From Deltaproteobacteria bacterium (GTDB taxonomy: Bacteria; Desulfobacterota; DSM-4660; Desulfatiglandales; HGW-15), in assembly GCA_020060215.1 (NCBI GenBank), contig JAGVAP010000039.1, positions 1 through 50,547 on the forward strand: DNA of 50,547 nucleotides, given 5' to 3'. The position numbers and the translations under genes were made by a program. The notes beneath the pieces are model-generated. The model worked only from the letters and a program-made list of their open reading frames with translations, made no database searches and had not been told where the DNA came from. How positions within the stretch are numbered: the first letter of the stretch is position 1; the number at the start of each line of letters is the position of its first letter. Positions 42,761 through 50,498 of the stretch are shown piece by piece.

Positions 42761-43519
42761 TTACTTCTTCAGCGCCGGATCCCCGGTCCTGTACTCCTTG
42801 CCCGTGGCCGGCCTGACCCCCAGTTGGTTCACGTTGCTTCGAATGGCGTCGATGGCGTTATCCAGGTTCACCAGGTGATAGTCGATGGCGGGGTCCGAAG
42901 GCTCGCACTTCGCCCTGGCATTCACGGCGATCCCGATCACGACGGCACTGTTGCGGCAGTACCCGAGCTTCTGGGCCGCGAGGCCGATGCTGATGAACGG
43001 CCGCGCATCGATGTAGAGGTTCACGGCCACGGCCAGGGCGCTGCCCACGTTGTAGCCGAGCTGATGCGCGTAGACCGCACACAGAGGACCCTGGACCAGG
43101 GTATCGCACCGGCGGTCCGTCACGTCGATGATCCCCGCCTTCTGGTTCCGGTGTTCATAGACGAAGCTGCAGTCGGGTCTGCCTGCGCACAGGCCGCATT
43201 CCCCGTTCCACGGGCTGGAGTATGCGCGGGTGTTTCCGACAAAGAGGAGAGAATCCGCCTGCCGGGCCATCACCGCCTCGTAAAGGAAGATGTGTCTCCA
43301 GGCCTCCCTTTCGTAGGCCAGCTCCTCCATCTTCCGGGCGATCTCCTCCTGCTCCTCTTCCCCGTAGACGATCTCGCCCTCGGTCATGGGCAGGCCGCCG
43401 ACATTGGGCGCAGTGAGCGCCGCGTTGAGCATCAACTTGGCCGCGACCACCGTGTTCTCCCGCCTGTTCTGATCCGTAGGTGAATACGGGGGCCAGTCCC
43501 TGTAAGTGATTCGTGCCAT
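42761..43519 (-). CDS. DUF2148-type protein (stand-alone)
   Basis: A 252-residue protein. The ferredoxin-like cysteine motif is ECGLCAGRPDC (Cys108, Cys111, Cys117). GPLCAVYAHQLGYNVGSALA and ISIGLAAQKLGYCRNSAVVI correspond to the C-terminal DUF2148 part, as also seen split in the next gene. The ATG at 43519 is chosen because AGGAGG lies 7 bp upstream; a TTG 6 bp earlier is too close. Probably an Fe-S protein acting with the nested DUF2148/GltD protein encoded just downstream. Its function is unknown. Confidence 0.78.
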   Translation of the reverse strand: MARITYRDWPPYSPTDQNRRENTVVAAKLMLNAALTAPNVGGLPMTEGEIVYGEEEQEEIARKMEELAYEREAWRHIFLYEAVMARQADSLLFVGNTRAYSSPWNGECGLCAGRPDCSFVYEHRNQKAGIIDVTDRRCDTLVQGPLCAVYAHQLGYNVGSALAVAVNLYIDARPFISIGLAAQKLGYCRNSAVVIGIAVNARAKCEPSDPAIDYHLVNLDNAIDAIRSNVNQLGVRPATGKEYRTGDPALKK

Positions 43520-43584
43520 GTTCAACCCTCCTGAATGAAAGCGTTCAGCGGTCAGCTCTCAGCCTCTCTGAACACACGGCCCTT

Positions 43585-43670
43585 GTAGGATGGGTGGAGC
43601 GAAGTGAAACCCATCAGAACAGCCGATGCGCAGAATCGATGGGTTTCGCTGGCGCTCCACCCATCCCTAC
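43585..43670. repeat. REP-like long inverted repeat (type A, copy 2)
   Basis: The left arm starts GTAGGATGGGTGGAGCGAAG and the right arm ends GCGCTCCACCCATCCCTAC. It matches the element at 14271-14359 in both arms. It lies in the 239-bp space between the DUF2148 and thiolase genes. Confidence 0.8.
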
Positions 43671-43676
43671 AAGAAC

Positions 43677-43700
43677 GCAAGCAGGAGCTTGCTCCTACAG
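43677..43700. repeat. REP-like unit, type B (copy 3)
   Basis: GCAAGCAGGAGCTTGCTCCT followed by ACAG, the reverse complement of the unit at 42705-42730, directly abutting the type A repeat. Confidence 0.65.
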
Positions 43701-43758
43701 TAAGCCCAGAAGAACACGGGAAGTCTGCTCTCGACAGCCGACCGCTCAGTGCTGATCG

Positions 43759-44955
43759 CTAACCCAAATCATTCCCCGTAACGCAAACGCAGGCCACGCC
43801 TCCCCAGACGGTCCCGCCGAGGTTATGGGTCAGCCCCAGGCGCGGATTCTTCACCTGGCGCGGCCCCGCCTTCTCCTGCAGCTGCTTGTACACCTCGTAC
43901 TGCATCCTCAGGCCGCTCGCGCCGAGGGGGTGTCCGAAGCACTTCAATCCGCCGTCGGTGTTTACGGGCAGTTCGCCGCGGAGCTCGAATGCGCCCGCCT
44001 CGATATCCTCCTTCGCCCCCCCTCTCCGGCTCCAACCGAGATCTTCGTAGACGGACATCTCGTGGATGGTGAAGCAGTCGTGCACCTCCGCCATGCTCAG
44101 TTCCCGGCGCGGATCCTGGATTCCCGCCTCCCTGTAAGCCAAGGCGGCTGCCCTGACGTTCTCTTCCACGTGTGCAAAATCATAGTCGACGGTGAGGGGT
44201 TCGCGGCCGGGTCCGGCGGCAATCGCCATGGACTTGATGTAGACGGGATCTTTTCGGAATTTCTTGGCCATGTCCGCCCGCACCACGATCGCGGCCGCGG
44301 CCCCGTCGCTCACACCGCAGCAATCCAGGACCCCCAGAGGGGCGGCGACAATGGGGGCCTTGAGGACCTGTTCGACCGTGATCTCGTTCTGAAAGTGGGC
44401 CTTCGGGTTCAGGCTCCCATGGCGGTGGTTTTTCACGGCGATCTTGGCAAGGAGCCTTTTTCCCTCATCAGGGTCGATGTTGTTCTTGTGGAAATAGCCC
44501 GAGGCCAGGAGCGCAAAAAGCCCGGGGGGCGAGAGCTCGAGCTCGGTACCCGCAGTCCCCATGGCGGTCCGGCCGACCACGTTCGCCGGCTGAACCCCGG
44601 TCCACCCGGTATCTTTGAGCTTTTCGGCCCCCACCGCCAGGGCGATGTCGCAGACCCCCGCCGCCACCGCGTAGGCCGCACCCCGAAGGGCCTCCGTGCC
44701 CGTGGCGCACATGTTCTCCACCCTGGTCACGGGGATGTACTGGAGCTTCAGGGGCGAAGAGAGGCTGAGGGCGGTCTGCCCGGAGAACACGGTCCCCAGC
44801 CAGGCCGCCTCGATATCCTTGAGATCCACCCCGGCGTCCTCGCACGCCTCATAGGCGGCGTCGACGATCAGATCGTCCACGCCCTTGTCCCAGAGCTCTC
44901 CGAATCTCGTGCAGCCCATCCCGATGATAGCGACCTTGTCCTTGATCGTTCCCAT
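43759..44955 (-). CDS. Thiolase (SCP2/BbsB-like, DUF35-partnered type)
   Basis: A 398-residue thiolase-fold enzyme. The nucleophile is Cys83 in ENMCATGTEAL; the conserved C-terminal His is in CFGHPLGASGLR; and VCVTG lies at the end. IIGMGCTRFGELWDKG at the start marks the SCP2/archaeal thiolase branch, whose members commonly work with a DUF35 protein. The ATG at 44955 is supported by GAGGGAG about 9 bp upstream. It would cleave or form a 3-ketoacyl-CoA. The neighbouring gene encodes an HMGCS-like domain fused to DUF35, the same trio as the archaeal acetoacetyl-CoA thiolase/HMG-CoA synthase/DUF35 complex. Confidence 0.9.
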   Translation of the reverse strand: MGTIKDKVAIIGMGCTRFGELWDKGVDDLIVDAAYEACEDAGVDLKDIEAAWLGTVFSGQTALSLSSPLKLQYIPVTRVENMCATGTEALRGAAYAVAAGVCDIALAVGAEKLKDTGWTGVQPANVVGRTAMGTAGTELELSPPGLFALLASGYFHKNNIDPDEGKRLLAKIAVKNHRHGSLNPKAHFQNEITVEQVLKAPIVAAPLGVLDCCGVSDGAAAAIVVRADMAKKFRKDPVYIKSMAIAAGPGREPLTVDYDFAHVEENVRAAALAYREAGIQDPRRELSMAEVHDCFTIHEMSVYEDLGWSRRGGAKEDIEAGAFELRGELPVNTDGGLKCFGHPLGASGLRMQYEVYKQLQEKAGPRQVKNPRLGLTHNLGGTVWGGVACVCVTGNDLG

Positions 44956-44994
44956 TCCTCTCGTCTCCCTCATCCCTTTACACAGGAGGACCTT

Positions 44995-45053
44995 GCCACG
45001 AAGACACAAAGACACAAAGAACATTACCTTCGTGACTCAGTGTCTTTGTGGCG
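44995..45053. repeat. Inverted repeat of the GCCACGAAGACAC...GTGTCTTTGTGGC type (copy 2)
   Basis: GCCACGAAGACACAAAGACA pairs with a right arm ending AGTGTCTTTGTGGCGC. The right arm overlaps the 3' end of the HMGCS-like gene and supplies its last codons and stop. A related element is at 18551-18609. Confidence 0.78.
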
Positions 45054-46476
45054 CATCTTCTTCTTGGAGAGTCGGCCGGGCTTTCCAGAAATAGCGGTGG
45101 ACGCCTCCACGCAGGCCGATCCTTCGGAAGCACATCTCCACCTCCATACCCACCCGGACCTGGTCGGGTTCGCACTCGGTCACCTCGCACATGATCCTTC
45201 CGCCGCCGTCGAAATCCACCACACCTACGATCGCCGGAGATTCCAGATTGGTGGTGAGGTGATCAAGTGTAAACGCGGAGATGCGACCCTTCTTGTCGGA
45301 GAACCTGTAGTCCTCGAACTGATCCTTGGCCCGACAGCCGGCGCAGACCCTCTGACCCGGGTACTGGGGGAGTCCGCAACGGAGGCACCTCGTCCCGTAA
45401 AGGGCCATGACGGCCCTGCTCTCTCGCCACAGGCAGGTCAGGGAATGGGGCGGGGAAGGAGGCCTCGAGATCTCATGAACCGGCACCATCCCTTTCCAGC
45501 TCATGTACCGTTCGTAAGGGATGGGGATCTTCCTGTCGATGAGCCGCCTGGTCTCGCCGCCCTTCTTGAGATCGGCGATGTTTTCGGTGACCCTGAGCAC
45601 CATGGCATCCCCTCCGTCCCCGTAATTGGCCGCGAGGATCAGGTCGCCCGGTCTGGCCTCCTCCAGCGCGGCAACCATCATCAGGGGAACGGCGGCCGTA
45701 CCCGTGTTTCCGATTTCGCTGAAGAGCGGGTCCTGCACCTGAGAGGCCCTATCGAACCCCAGCCGCTTGGCCACCTGAGCGTGGCTCCTCCCGTCCGGTC
45801 CGTAGAAGACCGCCCTGGCGATATCTTTGGGCCCAATGCCCATTTGGCCCATCATGCGGGAGATCGTCCTTTCCATGGTCTTCCGATACCCTTCGCCGAT
45901 CGCGAACCGCTCTTCCCATGAGCGGACATAGGGGTCCCCTTCCGCCCTCCACACATCCAGCAACTCGCTGGTCATGGAGCAGCTCCCCTCGATGGCGGCG
46001 ACCACGTTTTCCCGGCCGATGGAAAAGGCCGCGGCCGCTTCCCCGAAGATCTGCTCGAAAGGGCTTTTCGCCTGACCTGCCCGGCAGTCGGCGCATACCA
46101 CCAGGATGCTCCTGGCCGAATGGCTGCGGACCGCATCCGCCGCCGCATGGATCGCCGCAGAACCGGACCTGAGGGAACCCGAGAAATCGGCCGCTCGGAT
46201 CTCCCGTGGAAGGTCCGCGGCCGCCGCCAAGAGGCTGGCGGCCTGTTTCTCCCTGTAGGGAGATGTGGTGGTGGCGAAAAAAAGTCCCTCCGGCCGGTCC
46301 GGGGCAAACCTGCTGCAACCGGTCACCGCTTCGAGGGCCATGGTCAAGCTGTCCTCGTCGTACTTGGCTACGGCCCTGTTCCCTCCAAAGCTCCTGGTGG
46401 ACCAGACCCTGGCGATCTCGGATCGACTCAACCGGTAAGGGGGTATGTAGGCTTGAAAGGACGTGATTCCAACCAT
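45037..46476 (-). CDS. HMG-CoA-synthase-like protein fused to DUF35 (Zn ribbon/OB fold), catalytic residues missing
   Basis: A 479-residue fusion. Residues 1-~330 follow the archaeal/bacterial HMG-CoA synthase fold, ending with GNTGTAAVPLMMVAALEEAR and LILAANYGDGGDAMVL. Three catalytic positions differ by eye-alignment: Glu of ESxPY is Thr70, the nucleophilic Cys is Leu102 (SLRSGSAAI) and the His of FHxP is Tyr225 (FYGPDG). Residues ~345-470 are DUF35: a zinc ribbon C364-x2-C367-x10-C378-x2-C381, then an OB fold. DUF35 proteins bridge thiolase and HMGCS and bind CoA in archaea. The HMGCS part is probably a scaffold or has a new chemistry. Promoter site D lies upstream. Its last residues are repeat-derived. 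Confidence 0.87.
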   Translation of the reverse strand: MVGITSFQAYIPPYRLSRSEIARVWSTRSFGGNRAVAKYDEDSLTMALEAVTGCSRFAPDRPEGLFFATTTSPYREKQAASLLAAAADLPREIRAADFSGSLRSGSAAIHAAADAVRSHSARSILVVCADCRAGQAKSPFEQIFGEAAAAFSIGRENVVAAIEGSCSMTSELLDVWRAEGDPYVRSWEERFAIGEGYRKTMERTISRMMGQMGIGPKDIARAVFYGPDGRSHAQVAKRLGFDRASQVQDPLFSEIGNTGTAAVPLMMVAALEEARPGDLILAANYGDGGDAMVLRVTENIADLKKGGETRRLIDRKIPIPYERYMSWKGMVPVHEISRPPSPPHSLTCLWRESRAVMALYGTRCLRCGLPQYPGQRVCAGCRAKDQFEDYRFSDKKGRISAFTLDHLTTNLESPAIVGVVDFDGGGRIMCEVTECEPDQVRVGMEVEMCFRRIGLRGGVHRYFWKARPTLQEEDAPQRH

Positions 46477-46546
46477 AGGAGACGGACCTCATCGAAGAAA
46501 TCAGGGCAATTTTAGGAAAGAAGGAAACGGCAGCGTTCCTTTGCCA

Positions 46547-46576
46547 CCTATAGGCGATTGTTTCCTATCTGTCAAC
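46547..46576 (-). promoter_or_regulatory. GTTGAC-N5-GGAAAC promoter/operator, site D
   Basis: The minus strand reads GTTGACAGATAGGAAAC at 46576-46560. TTGACA (46575-46570) and TATAGG (46552-46547) are 17 bp apart, the best -10 of the six. It drives the HMGCS-like/thiolase side, with the start codon 70 bp downstream. Confidence 0.78.
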
Positions 46577-46814
46577 ATTAAAAGAGAAACCCGGCTTGAG
46601 CCTTTCGGATCGGTCGAACCGGTCCGCGCCTTGTGCCGGAGCCCGACCTGGCGGGCGGGAAAGGAGCGTGAAAACCGGCCCCAAACCCCGCCTTGCTTCT
46701 GCGCGTGCGCCGCGGTCTCCACGATGGGAGAAGGTGTAACCGGAGGCGGCGGGATGGTCCAGGGGGAAGGGAGACCGCCCAGGGCGGCCCTTTGCCCCTG
46801 CCCTTTCGTTTTCC

Positions 46815-46844
46815 GTTGACAAAAAGGAAACATCAGGTCAAATT
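46815..46844 (+). promoter_or_regulatory. GTTGAC-N5-GGAAAC promoter/operator, site E
   Basis: GTTGACAAAAAGGAAAC at 46815-46831, identical over 17 bp to sites B and F. TTGACA (46816-46821) is followed at 17 bp by CAAATT (46839-46844). The carboxyltransferase start codon at 46881 is about 30 nt from the expected transcript start. Confidence 0.75.
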
Positions 46845-46880
46845 GGCATCACCTCCTGTTTCATCGCGCTCAGGAACCGC

Positions 46881-48674
46881 ATGAGCCGCTTACGGGACTA
46901 CTCGAAAGGACGACCGGGATCTATGGACAACCAAATCCATTTCGTGGATCAAACCTTGAGGGATGCCCAGCAGAGTCTGTGGGGCTTCACCATGAGGACC
47001 GATCACATGGAGCCCATCGCGGAGATGATGGACAAGGTGGGCTACACCGCTATTGCGACCGTCGGCAGCCAGGCCTTCACCGTCCAGGTGCGCAACCTCA
47101 ACGAAGATCCGTGGGAGAGGATCCGAATCCTTTCCGGGCGGATCACGAAAACCCCGCTGAGAGGCTCGTATCAGATCGGGAGTCTTTCCTCCTTCGACCT
47201 GAGCACCCCTCGCGAGATCATCACCCTTTGGATCAAGCGCTCCGTGGCCAACGGGATCAGGAGCTTCTGGATCTGCGATTACCAGTACGAGATGGAAAAA
47301 TTCATCTATTTTGCGCGGATCGCCAGGAGTGAAGGGGCCGAACTGGTCCCTGCCCTGATGTATACCTCGAGCCCCGTGCATACGAGGGATTACTGGGCCA
47401 GGAAGACCCGCGCCTTGATGGAGGCCGGAGCGTATATCGACCGGATCATGATCGAAGATGCCTCGGGGGTCATCACACCGGAGGCGACCGTCGAGATGGT
47501 CCAGACCGTCCGGGAGAACTCTGAAGGACTTCCCCTGGAGTTCCACTCCCACTGCAACAGCGGCCTCGCCCCCCTCTGCTACCTGGAGGCCGTCAAGGCG
47601 GGGGTCCGAACGCTCCATACCGCGGTGGCCCCCCTTGCCAACGGGACCTCCCTCCCTGCCGTGGAGAACATCCTGAAAAACCTCCGCCGAATGGGCTATT
47701 CCGCAGACCTGGACGAGGAAGCGCTTGGCGCCGTCTCCGCCCATTTTCGAAGAGTCGCGCAGGAGGAGGGGTTGCCGACCGGCATTCCCATGGAGTTCGA
47801 CCTCTTCCACTTCCAGCACCAGGTGCCGGGCGGCATGATGACCAACCTCACCCGGCAGCTCAAGGAGGTGGGGATGGAACACCGGCTGAACGAGATCCTG
47901 GAGGAGGTCGTCCGTGTACGGAAGGATTTCGGCTATCCGGTCATGGCAACCCCCTACTCGCAGATCGTCGGGGCCCAGGCCGTGGAGAATGTCATATCCG
48001 GGGAGCGCTACAGTCAGATGACCGACGAGGCCGTCAAATACATCCTGGGTAACTATGGGGGCCCGGACGGCCCCGTCGATCAATACGTGATCGAGCAGGT
48101 CAGGAGCTCGCCCAGGGCAAAGCAGTTCCTCCACTGGAAGCCCGAGGGGTACGAGAAACCGATCGAGGAGTTCCGGCGCGAGCTCGGGCCGGAGCTTTCC
48201 GACGACGATCTGCTGCTCAAGATCCTGATCCCGGGGAAACCGGTCAGGAAAAACGACAAGCCGAAGACCGGGCCCTCTCCCAAACCGAAGAGCCCGCCGG
48301 CCCGGGAAGGGTCCGGAGGCGGCTCCCGGGAATTCGTGGTGGATGTGGATGGGGAGACATTCCATGTCAGGGTCTCCGAGGTGACGGGCGAGAGCGGAGA
48401 AGACCCGGCGGGCATGGGCGGTGTCGAGGTGCGTGCGGCCGGGAAGCCGACGGAGTTGCCCCAAGGGGGAGTGCCCTGCGGCATGGCCGGCCTGGTGCTT
48501 TCGATCGAGGCCAGGGAGGGATCTCCGGTCAAGGAAGGGGACCTGGTGGTCATCATCGAGGCCATGAAGATGAGGAGGCACATCCACTCGCCGCGAAGCG
48601 GGCTGATCAAGGCCATCCTGGTCCAGGAAGGGCAGATGGTCGCGGCAGAGGATATCCTGATGGTGGTGGAATGA
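46881..48674 (+). CDS. Biotin-dependent carboxyltransferase with C-terminal biotin carrier domain (PycB/5S-like, divergent)
   Basis: A 597-residue protein. Residues ~20-320 are a pyruvate-carboxyltransferase-type TIM barrel: VDQTLRDAQQSLWGF (Asp23), EDPWERIRIL, metal ligands His222 and His224 in FHSHCNSG. The lysine that is carbamylated in pyruvate carboxylase and transcarboxylase 5S is Glu192 (IMIEDASGVITPE), and the WGGATF and FDALND boxes are replaced. Residues ~520-597 are a biotinyl domain with IIEAMKM (Lys563). It would accept CO2 from the biotin carboxylase next door and pass it to an acceptor unlike pyruvate. An ATG at 46923 is an alternative start, closer to the conserved region. Confidence 0.88.
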   Translation: MSRLRDYSKGRPGSMDNQIHFVDQTLRDAQQSLWGFTMRTDHMEPIAEMMDKVGYTAIATVGSQAFTVQVRNLNEDPWERIRILSGRITKTPLRGSYQIGSLSSFDLSTPREIITLWIKRSVANGIRSFWICDYQYEMEKFIYFARIARSEGAELVPALMYTSSPVHTRDYWARKTRALMEAGAYIDRIMIEDASGVITPEATVEMVQTVRENSEGLPLEFHSHCNSGLAPLCYLEAVKAGVRTLHTAVAPLANGTSLPAVENILKNLRRMGYSADLDEEALGAVSAHFRRVAQEEGLPTGIPMEFDLFHFQHQVPGGMMTNLTRQLKEVGMEHRLNEILEEVVRVRKDFGYPVMATPYSQIVGAQAVENVISGERYSQMTDEAVKYILGNYGGPDGPVDQYVIEQVRSSPRAKQFLHWKPEGYEKPIEEFRRELGPELSDDDLLLKILIPGKPVRKNDKPKTGPSPKPKSPPAREGSGGGSREFVVDVDGETFHVRVSEVTGESGEDPAGMGGVEVRAAGKPTELPQGGVPCGMAGLVLSIEAREGSPVKEGDLVVIIEAMKMRRHIHSPRSGLIKAILVQEGQMVAAEDILMVVE

Positions 48675-50134
48675 TGTTCCGGAAGATTCTGGTTGCCAAT
48701 CGCGGTGAGATCGCCGTTCGTGTCATGCGCGCCTGCCGGGAGATGTCCATCCCCTGCATCGCGGTCTATTCCGAAGCGGACAGGGACGCCCTTTTCGTCA
48801 GGTATGCGGATGAGGCCGTCTGCATCGGCCCTCCTCCTGCCCGGGCCAGTTACCTGAACATCCCCGGGATCATGGAGGTCGCACGCGAGAAGGGCGCCGA
48901 GGCCGTCCATCCGGGGTACGGGTTTCTTGCGGAGAACCCGGAATTCGCGAGCGCCTGTGAAGAGGAGGGGATCAAGTTCATCGGCCCTTCGAGCAGGGTG
49001 CTCAAGCTCATGGGCGACAAGGTGACCGCGCGCCGTGAAATGATGAAGGCGGGCGTCCCCGTGGTCCCCGGCACGAATGAATGCGTCGTGGAGTTCGGCC
49101 CGGCCCGGGAGATCGCCCGGGAGATCGGTTATCCCGTGATCATCAAGCCTTCCGGGGGGGGCGGCGGGATCGGGATGACCGTCGTTTCCGGGGAGGACGA
49201 GCTGGCCGCCGCGCTGAAGTCCTCCCAGGCCGTTGCGACGAACACCTTCGGGCTTTGCGATGTGTACATCGAGAAGTACCTCCCCAACCCCCGCCACATC
49301 GAGTTCCAATTGCTGGGGGATTCGAGGGGGAACGCCATCCACCTGGGAGAAAGGGAGTGCTCCATCCAGCGGCGGCACCAGAAGCTGGTCGAGGAATCCC
49401 CCTCCCCCGCCGTCGCGCCTGCCATGCGCGCCGAGATGGGCGCGATTGCGGCCAGGGCCGCCGCCCTGGTCGGCTACGAGGGCGCCGGGACCATGGAGTT
49501 TCTCTTCTCCGAGGGCAAGTTCTACTTCCTCGAGGTGAACGCACGGGTGCAGGTGGAACACCCCGTGACCGAGATGGTCACCGGCGTGGACATCGTGAAG
49601 GAACAGATCCGCATCGCCTCGGGGCTCCCCCTCGGCCTCAGGCAGGAGGACGTCCGGATGAACGGATGGGCCGTCGAGTGCCGGGTCAATGCCGAGGATC
49701 CCCTGAACGAGTTTGCGCCCTCCCCCGGCAAGATCGTGGAATACCGCCCCCCCGGCGGCGCCGGCATCCGGGTGGATGACGGGGTGTACAGGAGCTACAC
49801 CATACCGCCCTACTACGATTCCATGATTGCCAAGGTGATCGCCTGGGGAAGGGATCGGCCCGAGGCCGTCGGCCGGATGCGTCGCGCCCTGTATGAATAC
49901 GTCATCCTGGGGACCCGGAACAACCTCGCATTCCACAAGGCCCTGATGGAAAACCCCCGATTCGTGGAGGGGAGACTGGATACCTCTTTCATCGAGAGGG
50001 AAAAGACCCTGCTGGAGGACACGAAAAAGGCGATGGAAGAAGCCTCCTGGCTGGGGAGCCGGTTGTCCTCCCTGTCGGATGCCAGGAAGAAGGTGGCGGC
50101 CGTCTCGGCCGTGGCCGCCCTGATCCGGAGGTAG
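48671..50134 (+). CDS. Biotin carboxylase (AccC/PycA-like)
   Basis: A 487-residue biotin carboxylase. RKILVANRGEIAVRVMRACR begins the chain. KPSGGGGGIGM is the ATP-grasp glycine loop, ERECSIQRRHQKLVEESPSP and FLEVNARVQVEHPVTEMVTG are catalytic segments, and PYYDSMIAKVI lies near the C-terminus. It carboxylates the biotin on the preceding protein at the cost of ATP. Its start overlaps the carboxyltransferase stop (ATGA), so the two are translationally coupled and form a complete two-subunit carboxylase. Confidence 0.94.
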   Translation: MMFRKILVANRGEIAVRVMRACREMSIPCIAVYSEADRDALFVRYADEAVCIGPPPARASYLNIPGIMEVAREKGAEAVHPGYGFLAENPEFASACEEEGIKFIGPSSRVLKLMGDKVTARREMMKAGVPVVPGTNECVVEFGPAREIAREIGYPVIIKPSGGGGGIGMTVVSGEDELAAALKSSQAVATNTFGLCDVYIEKYLPNPRHIEFQLLGDSRGNAIHLGERECSIQRRHQKLVEESPSPAVAPAMRAEMGAIAARAAALVGYEGAGTMEFLFSEGKFYFLEVNARVQVEHPVTEMVTGVDIVKEQIRIASGLPLGLRQEDVRMNGWAVECRVNAEDPLNEFAPSPGKIVEYRPPGGAGIRVDDGVYRSYTIPPYYDSMIAKVIAWGRDRPEAVGRMRRALYEYVILGTRNNLAFHKALMENPRFVEGRLDTSFIEREKTLLEDTKKAMEEASWLGSRLSSLSDARKKVAAVSAVAALIRR

Positions 50135-50141
50135 CTGCCTG

Positions 50142-50158
50142 GTTTCCAATGTGGCAAC
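50142..50158 (-). promoter_or_regulatory. Degenerate GTTGAC-N5-GGAAAC site
   Basis: GTTTCCAATGTGGCAAC on the plus strand, i.e. GTTGCCACATTGGAAAC on the minus strand: one mismatch in the first half-site and the same 5-bp spacing. Since TTGACA becomes TTGCCA it is not an obvious -35. It may be an auxiliary operator 109 bp from site F. Confidence 0.4.
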
Positions 50159-50266
50159 CTTCAGATCATGGGCGGGCTCTTTTCCTCTGCTCCCGTGTAC
50201 CGGGTCCAAAGGATGATCCGTCGGCTCTCCCCTCTCCGAGTCACGCAATCACCGGTCGACTTTTCT

Positions 50267-50296
50267 GTTGACAAAAAGGAAACATCGGGGCAATGA
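50267..50296 (+). promoter_or_regulatory. GTTGAC-N5-GGAAAC promoter/operator, site F
   Basis: GTTGACAAAAAGGAAAC at 50267-50283. TTGACA (50268-50273) is followed at 17 bp by CAATGA (50291-50296). It faces the gene starting at 50499, giving a leader of about 195 nt. Confidence 0.72.
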
Positions 50297-50498
50297 TGGC
50301 CCCATGGCAGCCTTCCCGGTCCATTGTCCCGTTCACCTGCAACCGTGCATCGACTAGGTCATTCTCCGAACGTGCATTGCCCGTCGAATCTTCAGGGTCG
50401 GGATCCGGGATCACCGGTTCCGCAACAGAGCCGGATCTCGCCCCTGTTCGAAGGAGTTGCTGAGCCACCCGTTCCGTCATTCGAAAGGAGGAAAGAAT

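Larger units (their letters stand above)
46477..46880. other. 404-bp divergent control region
   Basis: It separates the minus-strand HMGCS-like gene from the plus-strand carboxyltransferase. It holds promoter elements D and E (listed separately) and, in the HMGCS-like leader, an inverted repeat at 46521-46541 (AAGGAAACG-GCAG-CGTTCCTT with one extra A). No gene is seen. Confidence 0.6.
50135..50498. other. 364-bp intergenic region before the right-edge gene
   Basis: It contains a degenerate operator-like site (50142-50158) and promoter element F (50267-50283), both listed separately. No gene is seen in it. Confidence 0.5.

Noticed and set aside
45037..46476. Calling the fusion protein a working HMG-CoA synthase
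   Set aside because: The catalytic Glu, Cys and His all appear replaced, and no mevalonate-pathway gene is nearby.
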